A DNA stretch of 64,000 bases from Unio delphinus (lineage: Eukaryota > Mollusca > Bivalvia > Unionida > Unionidae), in NCBI GenBank assembly GCA_029339505.1, contig JAQISU010000026.1, forward strand, positions 385,001 to 449,000. The letters run 5' to 3'. The notes below the pieces were generated by a model that had not been told where the DNA came from, did no database searches, and saw only the letters and a program-made list of their open reading frames with translations. A program made the translations under genes and the position numbers. Below are positions 24,905 to 37,930 of this stretch, piece by piece; positions within the stretch are counted from its first letter, which is position 1; each line of letters opens with the position of its first letter.

Positions 24905-25657
24905 TTCATTTAACCATTTAACTTTGGAAATTTTCCACGGAGGTACTTGAAGGCCGCTTGTGTTTTGTCCACAGCTTTGACAAAATCCTTCATCAGACCC
25001 AGCTTGACATGTAAGGGTGGTAACATAATCTTCCTTGATTCATCTAATGGTTGATACTAAACACTTTGCTTCCCAGGCTACAAAGACGTTAGAGTGGCCA
25101 ATGTCACTTGATGTAGTGAGAATCTCTCTCGCACGACAATCCTATTCGCAGAGAAAACAGTAGTACTTTGTGTATCCAGTCTGCAGACCAAGCAAGAGAG
25201 TAAAAACCTTCAAATAGGCACAGAGCTGCCACTGATGTTGATCAATGTTTATTAACTTCAAAAGTTATTCCATGTTTCCTTCATATGGACTACATGACCA
25301 ACTGAAACTGATGGCAGAAATTGCCATTATGCTGCAAAACAGATTTAAGACTCGTCTTCGAACACTCAATGAACAGTCTCCGCTCATCTAGATCATTACG
25401 ATTTTGATGGTTTCCATCACATCATCGATGTTGTTGCAGGATCACCTTCTATGAAGAAGAATGGGAACGATCCTTTTGACGGTCATGGAAACCCTAACAT
25501 CATCTGACATGAGCTTATACAAATGTAGTCTGAAGCCCAACAACTCTGTTTTACTCTTGGATCGTTCCAAGCCCCTGACAAGGTCATTCAGTTCACCTTG
25601 TGTTATGTGGTATCGTTCAGTGGTGGAGGGTGGGAGAATATATGGGTCATGTGACAT
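24905..25657 (-). pseudogene. Unclassified transposon-type ORF, central fragment
   Basis: The same family as 23225-23790 but covering its middle. From high to low coordinates: YHITQGELNDLVRGLERSKS (about 25610-25550), TELLGFRL, then after frameshifts CNNIDDVMET, then GLQTGYTKYYCFLCE with DCRARDSHYIK near 25190-25100. Next come LPPLHVKLGLM near 25020 and FKYLRGKFPKLN near 24930. The CFLCE plus nearby Cys/His residues suggest a metal-binding knuckle (inference). Stops interrupt the frame at several points, so the copy is inactive. I do not know its superfamily; a DNA-transposon or retroelement-associated protein is plausible. Confidence 0.72.
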
Positions 25658-26389
25658 TGATGGTTCAGGACTAGAAGCTTCATGTTTGTGCTGCTAAGAC
25701 ATCCATCTTGAAAATATTGACATTAACAGGGTTTTCACGGCCTTTGAAGGTCTTCGAGAGTTTGGGAAAAATGAGGTAGCATTGTCAATACCTTGAACGT
25801 TTGGGAAAATCGAGCAGATGTCTTTAAAAGTCTTTGAAAATTGAAATAAACCTAAACATGTTAAAAACAGCAATAATAATTTATTTGGCATTAAATCTTA
25901 TGCATAAGCTGCATATTTCTGAAGAAAAATCCCAATGAATGTTAACCTATCTTCAAGATCAGTATAAAGCGATTTTATGATATTAATTATAGTTTGAATT
26001 TCATCATCTAAAAATAATGTAGTATTTTTCATTCGTTGTTTTCTCACATACCATAACTTGTTTACAAAATGTCAGCCAAATAGGTGTTGGAAATCTATAT
26101 TTATGGTCTTTGAAAGGTTGGGAAAAGTCTTTGAAAATACCATTCAGAATTTTGTATGAACCCTATTTGATATTTCTCCTATTCGGTAAGTCATACTGAC
26201 ATCGCGTTTACACCGCACGACCTTTTACGACGTTTCTTTGGACCTCAGTGAAATGGACGCCGTTCGGACCTCAAATATGGCAAGACACAGTGTCCCTTTG
26301 CACAAGTTTGTTATCGCTAATAGGCCTAAACTATTGAGAGAATTGCTGTAAAACGTTAAGTTTACATTCATTCCAAAATATGCTTGATA

Positions 26390-27610
26390 ATGGATGAAAA
26401 TGATGTAACTTGGACCACCATGATGGCCGCCATAGCGACCATCTGGAAATCTTGCTATTGCTTCTCTTCCTGAATATAAGATCATATTGTTACAAGCACA
26501 GGGGTATTCACTTGACCGAGCGGTGTCAAAACCCTGGCGCGAGTCACGCTGGAAGTCATATGTTTTCCCCAAATTTCCAAAGACTTCCATACAACTTGAG
26601 TTGTAAAATGGAAAGAAAGACGTGTCTGCTATAATTATTAATCTTTGCTGTAATCAATGGGCGACCCAAAGGAGACAACTTGCCCAAACGTCCATTAACT
26701 GCACCTTTACATGGTTTTTCTTCATTATCATCCGTTTTCCGTACCGATAGCTTGTCATGCCATAGAAATTACACCAGTATTCCCTTACTAACTGGGAAAT
26801 ATTTAACTGCGCGACCCTAGGCCAGTCCATCCACAGAATTTCCGGCGTATCACACTCATATACATACGCCAATTTTCCACTATGGCCACATAAATGGTAC
26901 CTACCAAGTTCCAACTTATTGATTCCATTCTATAATTTACTGATTTCCAACCATAAATGCTGCCTTTTCAATCACACTACTTGTATACACTACTGAATTT
27001 TAATATGGACTATGTTATCGAAAGGGACAGTCATTCGGCTTGTACCCAAAATCACTACTAACGACCCAAGCATGGTTCAAATTCACTAACACTTACTCCA
27101 AATTTATTACAATATTAATATGGGGTTTTCCCCTCCAAGTCTTTCCATGCTGTAAATTTGGTCCCACATGAAAATGGTGCCAATACGACCGGCATGGCAA
27201 CCATCTTGAAACTATTGTTATCTTTACCTAAACAGAAAGTCATATTGCTATGGAGTTAGCAACAGAAAATGTCATATAATGTCTAGCGGGTCCGAAACGA
27301 AAATGAGTAATATTTGATTTGGCGGCCATCTGAAATGTTTAATTATTGCTACTACTCCTTAACAGACAGCCACATGGATATGTGGTTTTTATTAAAAGAT
27401 ATCTTATGATATAGTTGGTCCTAAAAGAAAGTGATTTTCTCATCGAATATAGTTGACACGATGGCCTACTTGAAAAATATTGTAATCAGTACGGCCCCTG
27501 AACGGATGGTCATATTGACACGCGGTTTCAACTAAATTTCTTGTTTTAATATATGATGGTCGTAAAGGAAAATGGCGCATATCTTACATCCAGTACGGGT
27601 ATAACGGTAC
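26390..27610. repeat. Degenerate tandem array, second copy (gccatcttg family)
   Basis: The same module as 4330-5310. Units are recognisable near 26415, 27190, 27325, 27460 and 27590, so the local period is about 130-140 bp, with an unrelated stretch at about 26540-27060. Each unit carries a ggc-accatcttgaaa-like core, then ttattgct, then gtcatattg, then a gggtttt-like segment and a cctaaaagaaaatgg-like segment. Confidence 0.65.
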
Positions 27611-29130
27611 CAATTGCGCTAGTCTAGGTGGGTGGAGCTTAAGGTGTAGGGAACCTTGCATTTACAAATAAACAACAACACTAGCTATGATTGGTGGATT
27701 ATGTAAGAGTTGTACTATCTGTTAGGCTTTAAACGAACGTTTAGCCTCTTGGCAACATGTGAATTTATGCTAATTCCTATATAGATCATATTTGTATTTT
27801 TTATGGTTTTTTTTAAAAATGTGATACACATGACTGAAAATAATGTTGTGAATAGATAACTCATATTCCTCTCTAGTTCCAGCAGAATTATCTCTCTTAT
27901 ATGCAATGGAATACCTGGTTCTGTCATTGTCAAATTGACAATCTAACATTGTTCTCTATGACAGTGTGTGACATGCATTCTGAAATAGGATAGAAAGTAT
28001 ATTTACTTCACAAAACATTAGCATTGAGGTCTAAGGAAAAACAATTGGTACCGTGTTACCTACGGCTGTCACACCGGTTAAATTAAAAGTTATGCGTATC
28101 AAGTATCTCGGAGGTAGTTTCAACACTCAGCAGTTAAACCGTCTTATCTTGGCTTCATGCGATTACTCTTGAGTGGTAGAGTATAACACGTTTAGGGGCT
28201 TGTGTTTTTGTTTTGTTTTTTCAGGTCAAGAAAACGTTTGGCTCTCATCACCTTCTTTTTGATTATTGCTTTATATCTTCAAACTGTTTTTTTCCTCGCT
28301 TTTACAAAAGACCGATTTTTTTTTTCTTGAGCTCTTCCATAGAAGCAGAATACATTATTTTGATCCATTATTGTATGAAAAGTTAATTAATTTTTTTCTT
28401 CATTGTTTTCGAGAATCATGCGAGTACCTAACGGATTCCGATATTGTAATCATTTTAAGATTTCCAAAAATAATTGAACATTACAAATAAGAGACATCTA
28501 AGTTTGCTGTTTAATCACCTTTAAAAAAATATTCTTCTAACGTGTTGGCTATACTATTTTTGTGGCAAATTAATTCATTTATGCTGTTTAAGTAACTTTG
28601 AATGTCAAGATCTAGAGCTACTATGTAATACAGCTATTGACAGCATTAGTGTTATTGCTCAATATTCTACTAGGAGTACTAGAATAGTCTATTTTTAAAA
28701 CGTAATTTAAATAAACACTCTAAACGTTTTACAAAAGAATGACGAACCTTGACGTTTAACTGTTTTACTGCCTTTTACCTTGAATATTAAATAGCAATAT
28801 CATAAAATAAATAAAATAGTATGCTTAAATGAAGTATATGACCTAGAAAAGGTACCATTGATTTTTAAACCATTTCGATATTCCAGTTTTATTTTAATAT
28901 GACCTTGCCCCTCATGAGCGATATTTCATTGGTACCGCGATCAATTTGCCATCAATAACCGAGAAGCAGTTTCATGACTGATATAGTGTACACAAAGCCA
29001 ATAACTTAGTAACATATGCGAATTTGCAGAAACAAGTGGAGTAGACATACAGCTATTGTTTTAATTTTTGTCATTCCCATCTTTTTCCCATTTGAAACAG
29101 TCTTAGCTCCTCCGCCAATATGTGAATTAT

Positions 29131-30357
29131 GATTGTAATGGAATGCAATTCCTGTGATTATAATGGAATGTATTTCCTATGATTATAATGGAATGTAATT
29201 CTTATGATTATAATAGAATATAATTCTTATTATAATGGAATGTAATTACTATGATTATGATGGAATGTAATTCCTATGATTATAATGGAATGTAATTCTT
29301 ATTATAATGGAATGTAATTCCTATGATTATAACGGAATGTAATTCCTATGATTATAACGGAATGTAATTCCTATGATTATAATGGAATGTAATTCCTATG
29401 ATTATAATGGAATGTAATTCTTATTATAATGGAATGTAATTCCTATGATTATAATGGAATGTAATTCCTATAGTTATAACGGAAGGTAATTCCTATGATT
29501 ATAATGGAATGTAATTCCTATGATCATAATGGAATGTAATTCTTATGATTATAATGGAATGTAATTCTTATGATTATAATGGAATGTAATTCTTATGATC
29601 ATAATGGAATGTAATTCTTTTTATAATGGAATGTAATTACTGTGATTATAATGGAATGTAATTCCTGTGATTATAATGGAATGTTATTCCTATGATTATA
29701 ATGGAATGTAATTCCTATGATTATAATGGAATGTAATTCCTATGATTATAATGGAATGTAATTCTTATTATAATGGAATGTAATTCCTATGATTATAACG
29801 GAATGTAATTCCTATGATTATAACGGAATGTAATTCCTATGATTATAATGGAATGTAATTCCTATGATTATAATGGAATGTAATTCTTATTATAATGGAA
29901 TGTAATTCCTATAGTTATAACGGAAGGTAATTCCTATGATTATAATGGAATGTAATTCCTATGATCATAATGGAATGTAATTCTTATGATTATAATGGAA
30001 TGTAATTCTTATGATTATAATGGAATGTAATTCTTATGATCATAATGGAATGTAATTCTTTTTATAATGGAATGTAATTACTGTGATTATAATGGAATTT
30101 AATTCCTGTGATTATAATGGAATGTTATTCCTATGATTATAATGGAATGTAATTCCTATGATTATAATGGAATGTAATTCCTATGATTATAATGGAATGT
30201 AATTCCTATGATTATAACGGAAGGTAATTCCTATGATTGTAATGGAATGTAATTCCTATGATTATAATGTAATGTAATTCCTATTATTATAATGGAATGT
30301 AATTCCTATGATTATAATGGAATGTAATTCCTATGATTATAACGGAATGTAATTCAT
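29131..30357. repeat. 25-bp minisatellite with higher-order repeats
   Basis: About 50 units of a 25-bp monomer (gattataatggaatgtaatt plus cctat). Interspersed shorter units of about 21 bp lack a gatt. The array contains a large internal duplication: the rare tagttataacggaagg variant occurs at 29471 and 29912 and is followed by the same order of variant units in both places. Confidence 0.95.
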
Positions 30358-31439
30358 CATCGATCTATAAAGTCTTGATTTTGCAAACATAATTAATTGC
30401 TTCATAAATGTTTACCTTTTTAAATAGAGATATTTGTATTCCTTTCCAAATATATGATTTTTGTTCCCCGTCACTATTGTACCTCTTCGTGAATTTCTTT
30501 AGTTGACAATTTTTTATCTTTGATATTGCATCCTACGAACTTTATTGTAAATTAATACAAAAGCCTGTATTCCACGCGTCGCATTTTATATTTAAAAAAT
30601 ATAGTACCACGGTACTAATATTACTTATATAAACCAAAGTTATTTATTAATCTTAATGGCGATAATTCGACCTTCAAAATAAGTGCTTATGTGTTGTAAT
30701 TAACGTGTTTCACCGACGAGTTACTATCGGCTGCATTTATACATATATAAGCTTATAAAACTTATACATATATAAGCATATAAAACAAGAAGACTGATAC
30801 GAAGACAACATAAAAAAAAGTTAAAAAAATGCCTAGCCTATTTCATTGTTCATATTTTACCACTAGAATACATAAAAACATACGAAAGAAACAATATCGA
30901 GTCATTTGAACAAGATAAAAACACTTAAAAATGATTAAATGTTGAGTTAGTATAAGAAATCAGCGTACTACCAGTTTTCAAATTCAGGGAATTCAACAAC
31001 GATCAGTCTTCCATTTTTGAGCTGTTTGAAAAATCGTTTCTTTGAAACTTTCTGCGTAGACCTTAAGATATTTGTAAATTATATGATAATAGACTTCTAG
31101 TCGTTTTTTTTATGTATGCACAATACACTTTTTAACATCCTTTGAATGCATAGACTTAGAGCTTTTTGCCTTCCCCAGTTTTTACCCGTGTGTTAGGCAT
31201 GTTTATACTGTGTGTTAAACTTTTGTCCATGATTGCAAATTACCCTTCAGATAATGGTCACTTGTAAACAGAATGTTTCCTTAGCATTTGAGTTTGAGGT
31301 TAGTCTTGTTTACATTTAGAACGTGTTATGGATGGAAAGCAAAATGTCTGAGATAAACTGAAAATGTGTTAAATAGAGATTTGACAATCAAATAACTCAT
31401 TATATTTTAGATCAGTCTCAATGAATCTGTAACAGAATT

Positions 31440-32940
31440 GTTACCGAGTGGATGGTGGATTAAATGAACGACACAAAAACAATATGTGAAAGATAATGTA
31501 AATTTATGAAATAAATTATTAATGAAAAATAATGATGTATCAACACAATAACTCACGCGTTCACCCCACGATTACACTCCACAACCATTCACAATACAAG
31601 AATTAATTAAATATTAATACACAATAAACACAGATCCAAGAAATCTCCTGGACTAAACACAGATTCAAGGAATTTCCTGGACTACACAAATGTTTCACAT
31701 AAAATGGAACCCTTACAAAAGTTGTATTAACGCAAGTATAAATTGCGATAACAAATACAAACTTCAAACTATACTATCGCACGTATGGATTGCGACAACT
31801 AGCACAAACATATACATGTATTTAATCAAGTTGCTAACTTTTATTGAGATTCATGTAATCCCTTGAAATAATACTGTGATTCGAAGTAACTATGTGTAAA
31901 TATAACAATGTATTCCATTGTAACTACAATTGCAACACGTGTCTCGACCCTGTATAACCATACGATTCACCAACTGTTGAATCGCCGCCCAGCTTCTCCG
32001 AATACCTAGGGGTGACCAATACTTTTATCGGTCGTTTGCCCTTCACGGATCCACCACAGTTATACGTACAGACAGCATACAGCATCTACTAGAACCATCG
32101 GTCCCCAAATACTTAGATGCTACCCCAGACGTTTACACCTCTAGACAGCTCCGACACTCGGACATTTAGACTTCTAGATTTCCGGATATTTACACATCTC
32201 GACAGACGAAGACGGACATACAGTCCGACAGACAGACAGTCAGATACCTCAATTTGATTGCACAATTAAACAGCATAATCACGGCACAAACAATCACATT
32301 CAGCTACAATTCAGAGACATTCAGAGACGTTCAGAGACGTTCAGCTACAGTTTCAGAGACGTTCCGCTACAAATCAGCCCTTTGGCTGGAGAAAGAATGA
32401 CGAGCTATCTCTCCTTTGATAAGATACTTTTGGACTCGTCATCTTATCAAGCAAGCAAGTTGGGGTTTTATAGTAGCAACCGACCACTGAGGGTCATTTG
32501 TGCTACTTTTATATCCAGCATATCGCTGGACATTTATTTTCCCTTGGGGAAGGGTCGTTACTCCCCCCACAGGCGTTTATGTGCATACTGCACTTATTAA
32601 TTAGGGCGTTATACCGAATTACTAATAAGTAACTATCGGTATAGATGTAAGCCCTGGGGCATGTAGGTATAGGCTCATCCACACCTCCCCTAACAACATC
32701 TAGATGCGACATCCGCAGGAAGAGGCAAAGGCGGAAAAGGTCCCAGTCAGATCCCTCGTCGTCCCCCACGCAGAGGCAGCGCCGAACGCACACCCACACC
32801 CACCCACGAAGAAACACGAGACGCCCCCAAAGCACTCCCGGAGAACACAATCCGCGAAGCAGCAACACACACCGAACACGCAAGGAGAAAGACAGCAACA
32901 GCCACAGATGCCACACCCTGACGAAGGCTCCCTTTAATTT
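31440..32940. other. Region of short nested direct repeats; possible decayed element
   Basis: Contains a 29-bp direct duplication (about 31629-31686, caagaaatctcctggactaa and its variant), a loose 50-bp duplication near 31720-31805, and clustered cattcagagacgttcag copies at 32300-32370. The segment 32380-32940 is markedly GC-richer, with ORFs open on both strands (32382-32600 plus, 32509-32916 minus, 32704-32937 plus). None has a motif I recognise. It could be a non-autonomous or LTR-type element. Confidence 0.4.
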
Positions 32941-33369
32941 TGTATCAAATTCAGTCCAGTTGTGCTAGTGGATGCCCTACACCAATGATGTGTGAGCCAC
33001 CTGTGCAATTATATCGAGATTTATGGGTTACGGAATTTCCTAACACTTATCACTATGCCCCTAATTAAGTACAGAGTGTATATATACCCTCAAATAGGTG
33101 AGCAGAATTCACGGCAAAATTCCCGTGCACCCCGTGATTATAATGTTCCTGACTTCAAGTGATTCGTAGTCAGGCACATGCAAATCGTTACACGTCGCTT
33201 ACCTTGAAAAACACTTATTCACCCCAGATAACGCATGTACGACGAAACAAAAAAAATGGTGAGATTAGTTTGTAATTCAAGAAGAAATAAATTCAATTTT
33301 CGCCTAATTCTGTGACAGAATCCATCGTGATCACGTGATCAGACTTTACAGTTTTGTTATAATTCGAGA

Positions 33370-33665
33370 GGAGTTGTAAAATATTTATTGGAATTAATAT
33401 TAAAGTGTTCATTTACCTTTGGATTAATACATTACTTTGGATTCTTTGGAACTCATTCAAAGATATTCTGAATTGCATCATTATATTTCACAAAGGCCGT
33501 TAAAACTACTGGAATTCTTTCAGAATAATCGATAGTTTTGGACTTTGGGTATGACATTTAGGATTATCTGGAATTTATTTCACAATACGGTAAGTGACTC
33601 TTGAATTTTCACTTTGTATTGTAGGGAAATACATTACTTCTTGATTTTACATAAATTCTTGGGCG
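33370..33665. repeat. Dispersed repeat family C, copy 1
   Basis: The 3' part (gaattttcactttgtattgt, then agggaaat) matches 55500-55530 and 63750-63785. The upstream part shares short phrases such as ttgg-tta-att and ggaatt. This is the most diverged of the three copies. Confidence 0.55.
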
Positions 33666-33896
33666 TCATTTTCTTTCTATTACATTGTTCAAGACCTAAC
33701 ACAACCTAATTGATGCACAGTCTACTATTTGTCGTGTCTGATCAACGCAAAAGATTGTATTATCCTGTGTTGATATTAGTTGAATATAGAAAATGAATTT
33801 CGACATATTTAAATAAAGACAACTCATACATTCCGAAGGAAATTGATAGCTATTTAGAGGAATAGTTATAATGACAGATCATTCCATTTATGTAAC

Positions 33897-34610
33897 TGGA
33901 GTGTTTGCCATTAATGAAACGGGAGTATTTGACATGAATGAATGAATTGTACAGGAGTTTTAAGTATGCCATTATAATCTTGTATCGACGAAGATAAATC
34001 CTGCTCTTTAAGCACAGCAACCATTAGTGAAACGAAAGAAGTGTTTGCCATGAATGAAACAGGATTGTTTGCCATGAATGAAACGGAAGTGTTTGCCATG
34101 AATGAAATGGAAGTGTTTGCCATGAATGAAACGGGTGTGTTTGTCTTGAATGAAACGGGTGTGTTGGCCATGAATGAAATGGGTGTGTTGGCCATGAATG
34201 AAACAGGTGTGTTTGTCATGAATTAAACGGATGTTTTGGCCATGAATGAAACATTAGTGTTTGCTATGAATGACTCGGAAGTGTTTGCCATGAATGAAAT
34301 GGGTGTGTTTGTCATGAATGAAACGGGAATGTTTGTGCCATTAATATAACGGGTGTGTTAGCCATGAATGAAACGGGTGTGTTGGCTATGAATGAAACGG
34401 GTGTGCTTGCCATGACTGAAACGGGTGTGTTGGTCATGAATGAAACGGGTGTATTGTCCATGAATGAAGCATTAGTGTTTGCCATGAATGAAACATGAGT
34501 ATTTGCCATGAATGAAACGGGTGTGTTTGCCATGAATGAAACGAGCGTTTGCCATGAATAAAACGGTTTGTTTGCCATGAATGAAACGGAAGTGTTTGCC
34601 ATGAGTGGAA
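33897..34610. repeat. 24-bp minisatellite (gtgtttgccatgaatgaaac)
   Basis: About 25 units of a 24-bp monomer, with a non-repeat interruption at 33945-34030. Because 24 is a multiple of three the array is open on both strands (NETGVFAM repeats on plus, NTPVSFMA on minus). These are translations of the repeat, not proteins. The interrupting segment and the right flank share gtacagga-ttttaagt. Confidence 0.93.
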
Positions 34611-35996
34611 TGCTTCGTACAGGACTTTTAAGTTTCAACCTTTCGCCTGATCTGAAACTTGAAAGTCTTGCATGCTTTTTAAATAATAAAGAAACATCGA
34701 TGTCGGAATTTTATGAAGAAAAACACGTTAAATAGTCTGTATGACAAATGCGCAGATACAAGTATGTTTTCTATGTATCTAATTGTCAGTAGTCTGAGAC
34801 TCTGGCTTTTTCACTAAGTTACGAATAAGCGTAACATTCTCGTTGAGTCTGAGAGAACACGACACTAGTTTGAAAGAACATTAGAAAGCATACATATGTC
34901 GATATTTATCATCGCCGTTACGTGAACCATATAATTGTAAAAGATTAGGGGGTGACTGAACATTTGTGCTTAAGGATTTTGCGGTGCCATGGACCTTTCA
35001 AAAGTATCATGACTTGTTGACCATCCCATATTAATTATGAAATCAAATGTTCGCAATTTCATAAAATCTCCGTTTTGCCTGAACTAACATTCAGTGAGGG
35101 TATTAGATTAAACCAGCTTTTGGTTTAGTACTCATATCGAGAAAGGCATATAATAAGTAGCAGACTGGGGGGGGGGGGGAGGTGGAGTGAACATACATAC
35201 AGACAGATATTTTGATACATTTTGAGACACTCATAGATATAGATAGAACAGATTGTCGATAAGTTGTACATACATGCATGCATACATACATGGGCAGGGG
35301 TCGTATATTTAGATGACCTGCATTAGTTGCACCTTTGTTGACTTGTGTGTCCCGGTTTTAAATTTGTGTTATTTCCATAAGAGCTGTGAATAAGTCAACT
35401 TGATTTTATTGTATTTGTTTATGCCAGAAGCTGTATTAGTACAGTAGTAGTTATGTTATGAATAGGTATACTTATGATGATTTATTGTTACGACAGGTTG
35501 CACATCATTTTAAAACATTGGCAGCAGAAAACAAGCTCGATGAAGGTGGCTTCACGCGTTACCTATATATCACATTTGTGTGGACATGAAATGAGTGTTC
35601 ATGAAAGTTTCATTAATTTTGTGTCCTTATTTTATTTATATAAAAACTGTATACTCAGCAAAGATGATATTGTTTTTATATGTTCGTTACAGAAGGGTAA
35701 TGCCACCTTCTTTTGTGCCATAAAATCAGTTTTTATTGAATGAAGAACATTAATTATGTTAAAAACTAGTCTCCCCTGTTTCAAGCCAAACTGATTAATT
35801 AATACAGATTGCATTTTATTACCAATAGAAATCGTTGTTTGACGAATTGCAAACTCTGTTTTCTAAGATCAGCGGTTAACGTTAGCTTTTCCAGCCTCTC
35901 AGAGTGAAGGGACTTTTTTAATTAGATTGTCTTGAACATTTATGTGACAGGCCCTGGGTTTTCGACCTGAAGACGTTTAAAGGTAAAATGCAGGAG

Positions 35997-35998
<2 letters not shown>

Positions 35999-36051
<53 letters not shown>
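35999..36051. repeat. (AAT)n microsatellite, 3' tail of the adjacent LINE
   Basis: AAT repeats that on the minus strand directly follow the LINE 3' end (gtaaagcgcttagggcttgt ... ctatatt). That is the usual position of the short tandem tail of CR1/L2-type elements. Confidence 0.85.
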
Positions 36052-37930
36052 TAGACTTAGTACAGCGCCTGATTTTTACAAGCCCTAAGCGCTTTACAAT
36101 ATTAGATGATAACACACACAAACAGATACAACGACAAGCCTTCAAAAAACATAACATGAAATTATAAGACAAGAAAATGCTGATAATAACCAAAGAAGCA
36201 ACCCTTTTTAAGTCGTCAAGTAAATTTCTTGTTGTCGAAATAGGTAAGTTTCAAGATCACTCTTATATAAGATCTCGGTGACCTCGTGTATAAGATCAAT
36301 GGGTAATTCGTTCCATGTAGCTGGGTTCGAGTGACATCGTTGTCCGTATGACTTCGTTTTAACAGTGAGAGCAATAAAATACGAGTGTCTGAAAAGGAGC
36401 GTAAGTTTATCAATGGGGTGTATGCATTAGTAAGGGGCTCGAGTGGCCGAGTGGTCTAAAAAGCGCTCTCCTTTACGGTTCACTGCCATTTCACCCCTGT
36501 CTGCGTGGGTTCGAGTCTCGGATTCGGGATTCGGCCAATGTGGGTATGTGAGAAAGCTTGCCAGTAGCTTCTCGTGGGTCGATGATTCTTTCTGGGGTTT
36601 TCCCAGGTTCTTCCTTCACTATTAATACTGGCCGCCATGTATAGCCTATATTGTGCTGAAAAATGACGTTAACCCTACAACAGCAACAACATAAGTGAGG
36701 TCAGATAGGTGGCCAGTCAACAAAATGTAGCTTAGTTAACAGGCTTTGTGTTTTATTCTAGAGGGATGTATGCTCATTTCTTCGCACTCTAAAGCTAAAA
36801 CGAGCAGCTGTCTGTTGAACTTTTTTAAGTTTCTGTGGTAGATACTGAGACGAACCAGACAGAAGTGAATGACAATAGTTCGGTGTTGATTGTACTAAGG
36901 AACGCAAAACTGTTTTAGTGGCATCAACATAAAGAAAATTGCGAATTGAGCTGATGTGTCCTAGCTCCATGTATATGTTCAATACATGTTGGTGTAATGA
37001 GAGAGTACTGTCGAGAGTGACACATAGGTTTCGAACTGTGTGACTTTAATGACGGTGTTAGTAAATTACTTGGACGTATTGTTTGAGGTCAAGGATGTGA
37101 ATGAGGAAGTCTTTGCGTAGTGGTCAGGATGACTCCAGATTTATCATCATTCATCTGCAGCATATATATGTTACATGTTGTATCCATGACCTCACCTCGA
37201 AACTCACCTCTATGCCTTGGATGATAGCCTCAACTTTAGTTGGGTAGCTAGATTTGTTTAGTGTCGTCAGTATACAACTGGAGAGGCACCGGATGCCGAT
37301 CTATGATATTTGAGAGCGACTGAGTGTATAGAATAAATAGAACGGGGTCAACAACACAGCGTTGTGGAACACCAACACATATATCAAATGGTTGGAATGT
37401 TTCCATTTACGGAAAAAGTAATGTGTCCTGTTGACTAAGTATGACTTGAAACATAGTAACCATGTGACGTGAATAACAAATACATGATGGAAAATGTGAA
37501 GTAGCATATTGTGTCAAATGCCGCAGATAAGGCTGAGGGTTACAATCTTTCCACTTTGCAAACGAGATAGAAATGGACGGTTTCAGTATTTTTACAAGGG
37601 AGATAAGCAGACTCTACATTGATTATAGGATTATTTTCATTGGGATTGAACAACGTTTTTAAAAGATGTTTTAAAAACATTTTTGGGAGATAAGAGACAC
37701 AGCGGCAGATATTTAAATCGTTATGGACAAGCGTCGGTTTCTTCAACAGAGGCTTCACAGCCGGAGTTTTATTTTTTTTAAATAATTGGAGCTCCCCGGA
37801 TGAGACAGAAGTATCGATAACATCGATTAGTGAAGCAATATTGAATCTAAGCGCTCAAAGAGCAGTGCTGTCGGAATCGGATGAGTTCATCGCAAATATA
37901 CTTTAGATTTTGATTGTCCTTAGTATCGGT
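36052..37930 (-). pseudogene. CR1/L2-like LINE, 5'-truncated and split by a SINE
   Basis: A non-LTR retrotransposon remnant covering the reverse transcriptase to the 3' end. From high to low coordinates: SLIDVIDTSVSSGE near 37850, PAVKPLLKKPTL near 37740 with a decayed NDLNICRCVSYLPK after it, LLCFKSYLVNRTH near 37440, and QLYTDDTK at about 37260-37280 (variant of the catalytic YADD). Next are LGHISSIRNFLY near 36945, LVQSTPNYCHSLLSGS near 36880, KLKKVQQTAARFSFR near 36820, and, below the SINE, KSYGQRCH...WNELPIDL near 36340-36290 and KSDLETYLFR near 36250. The 3' UTR keeps the tgtaaagcgctt motif. Frameshifts and stops show it is inactive. A SINE at 36436-36693 interrupts it. Confidence 0.85.
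36436..36693 (+). mobile_element. tRNA-derived SINE (META/mollusc type) inserted in the LINE
   Basis: The head resembles a class II (Leu/Ser-type) tRNA with a long variable arm: ctcgagtggccgagtggtct holds the A box and gggttcgagtctcg the B box. The body holds gggttttcccaggttcttcc and actggccgccatgta, like the central/3' domain common in mollusc SINEs. The tail is acaacagcaacaac. A possible 7-bp target duplication with one mismatch flanks it (agtaagg at 36429-36435, agtgagg at 36694-36700). It is not a functional tRNA gene. Confidence 0.8.

Noticed and set aside
32509..32937. ORFs on both strands of a GC-richer segment
   Set aside because: Proline/glutamine-rich on one strand and Arg/Leu/Cys-rich on the other, with no family motif. 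It is probably composition-driven or part of a mobile element.
36436..36525. Class II tRNA gene on the plus strand
   Set aside because: It is followed by a SINE body and sits inside a LINE. The acceptor stem is not maintained.
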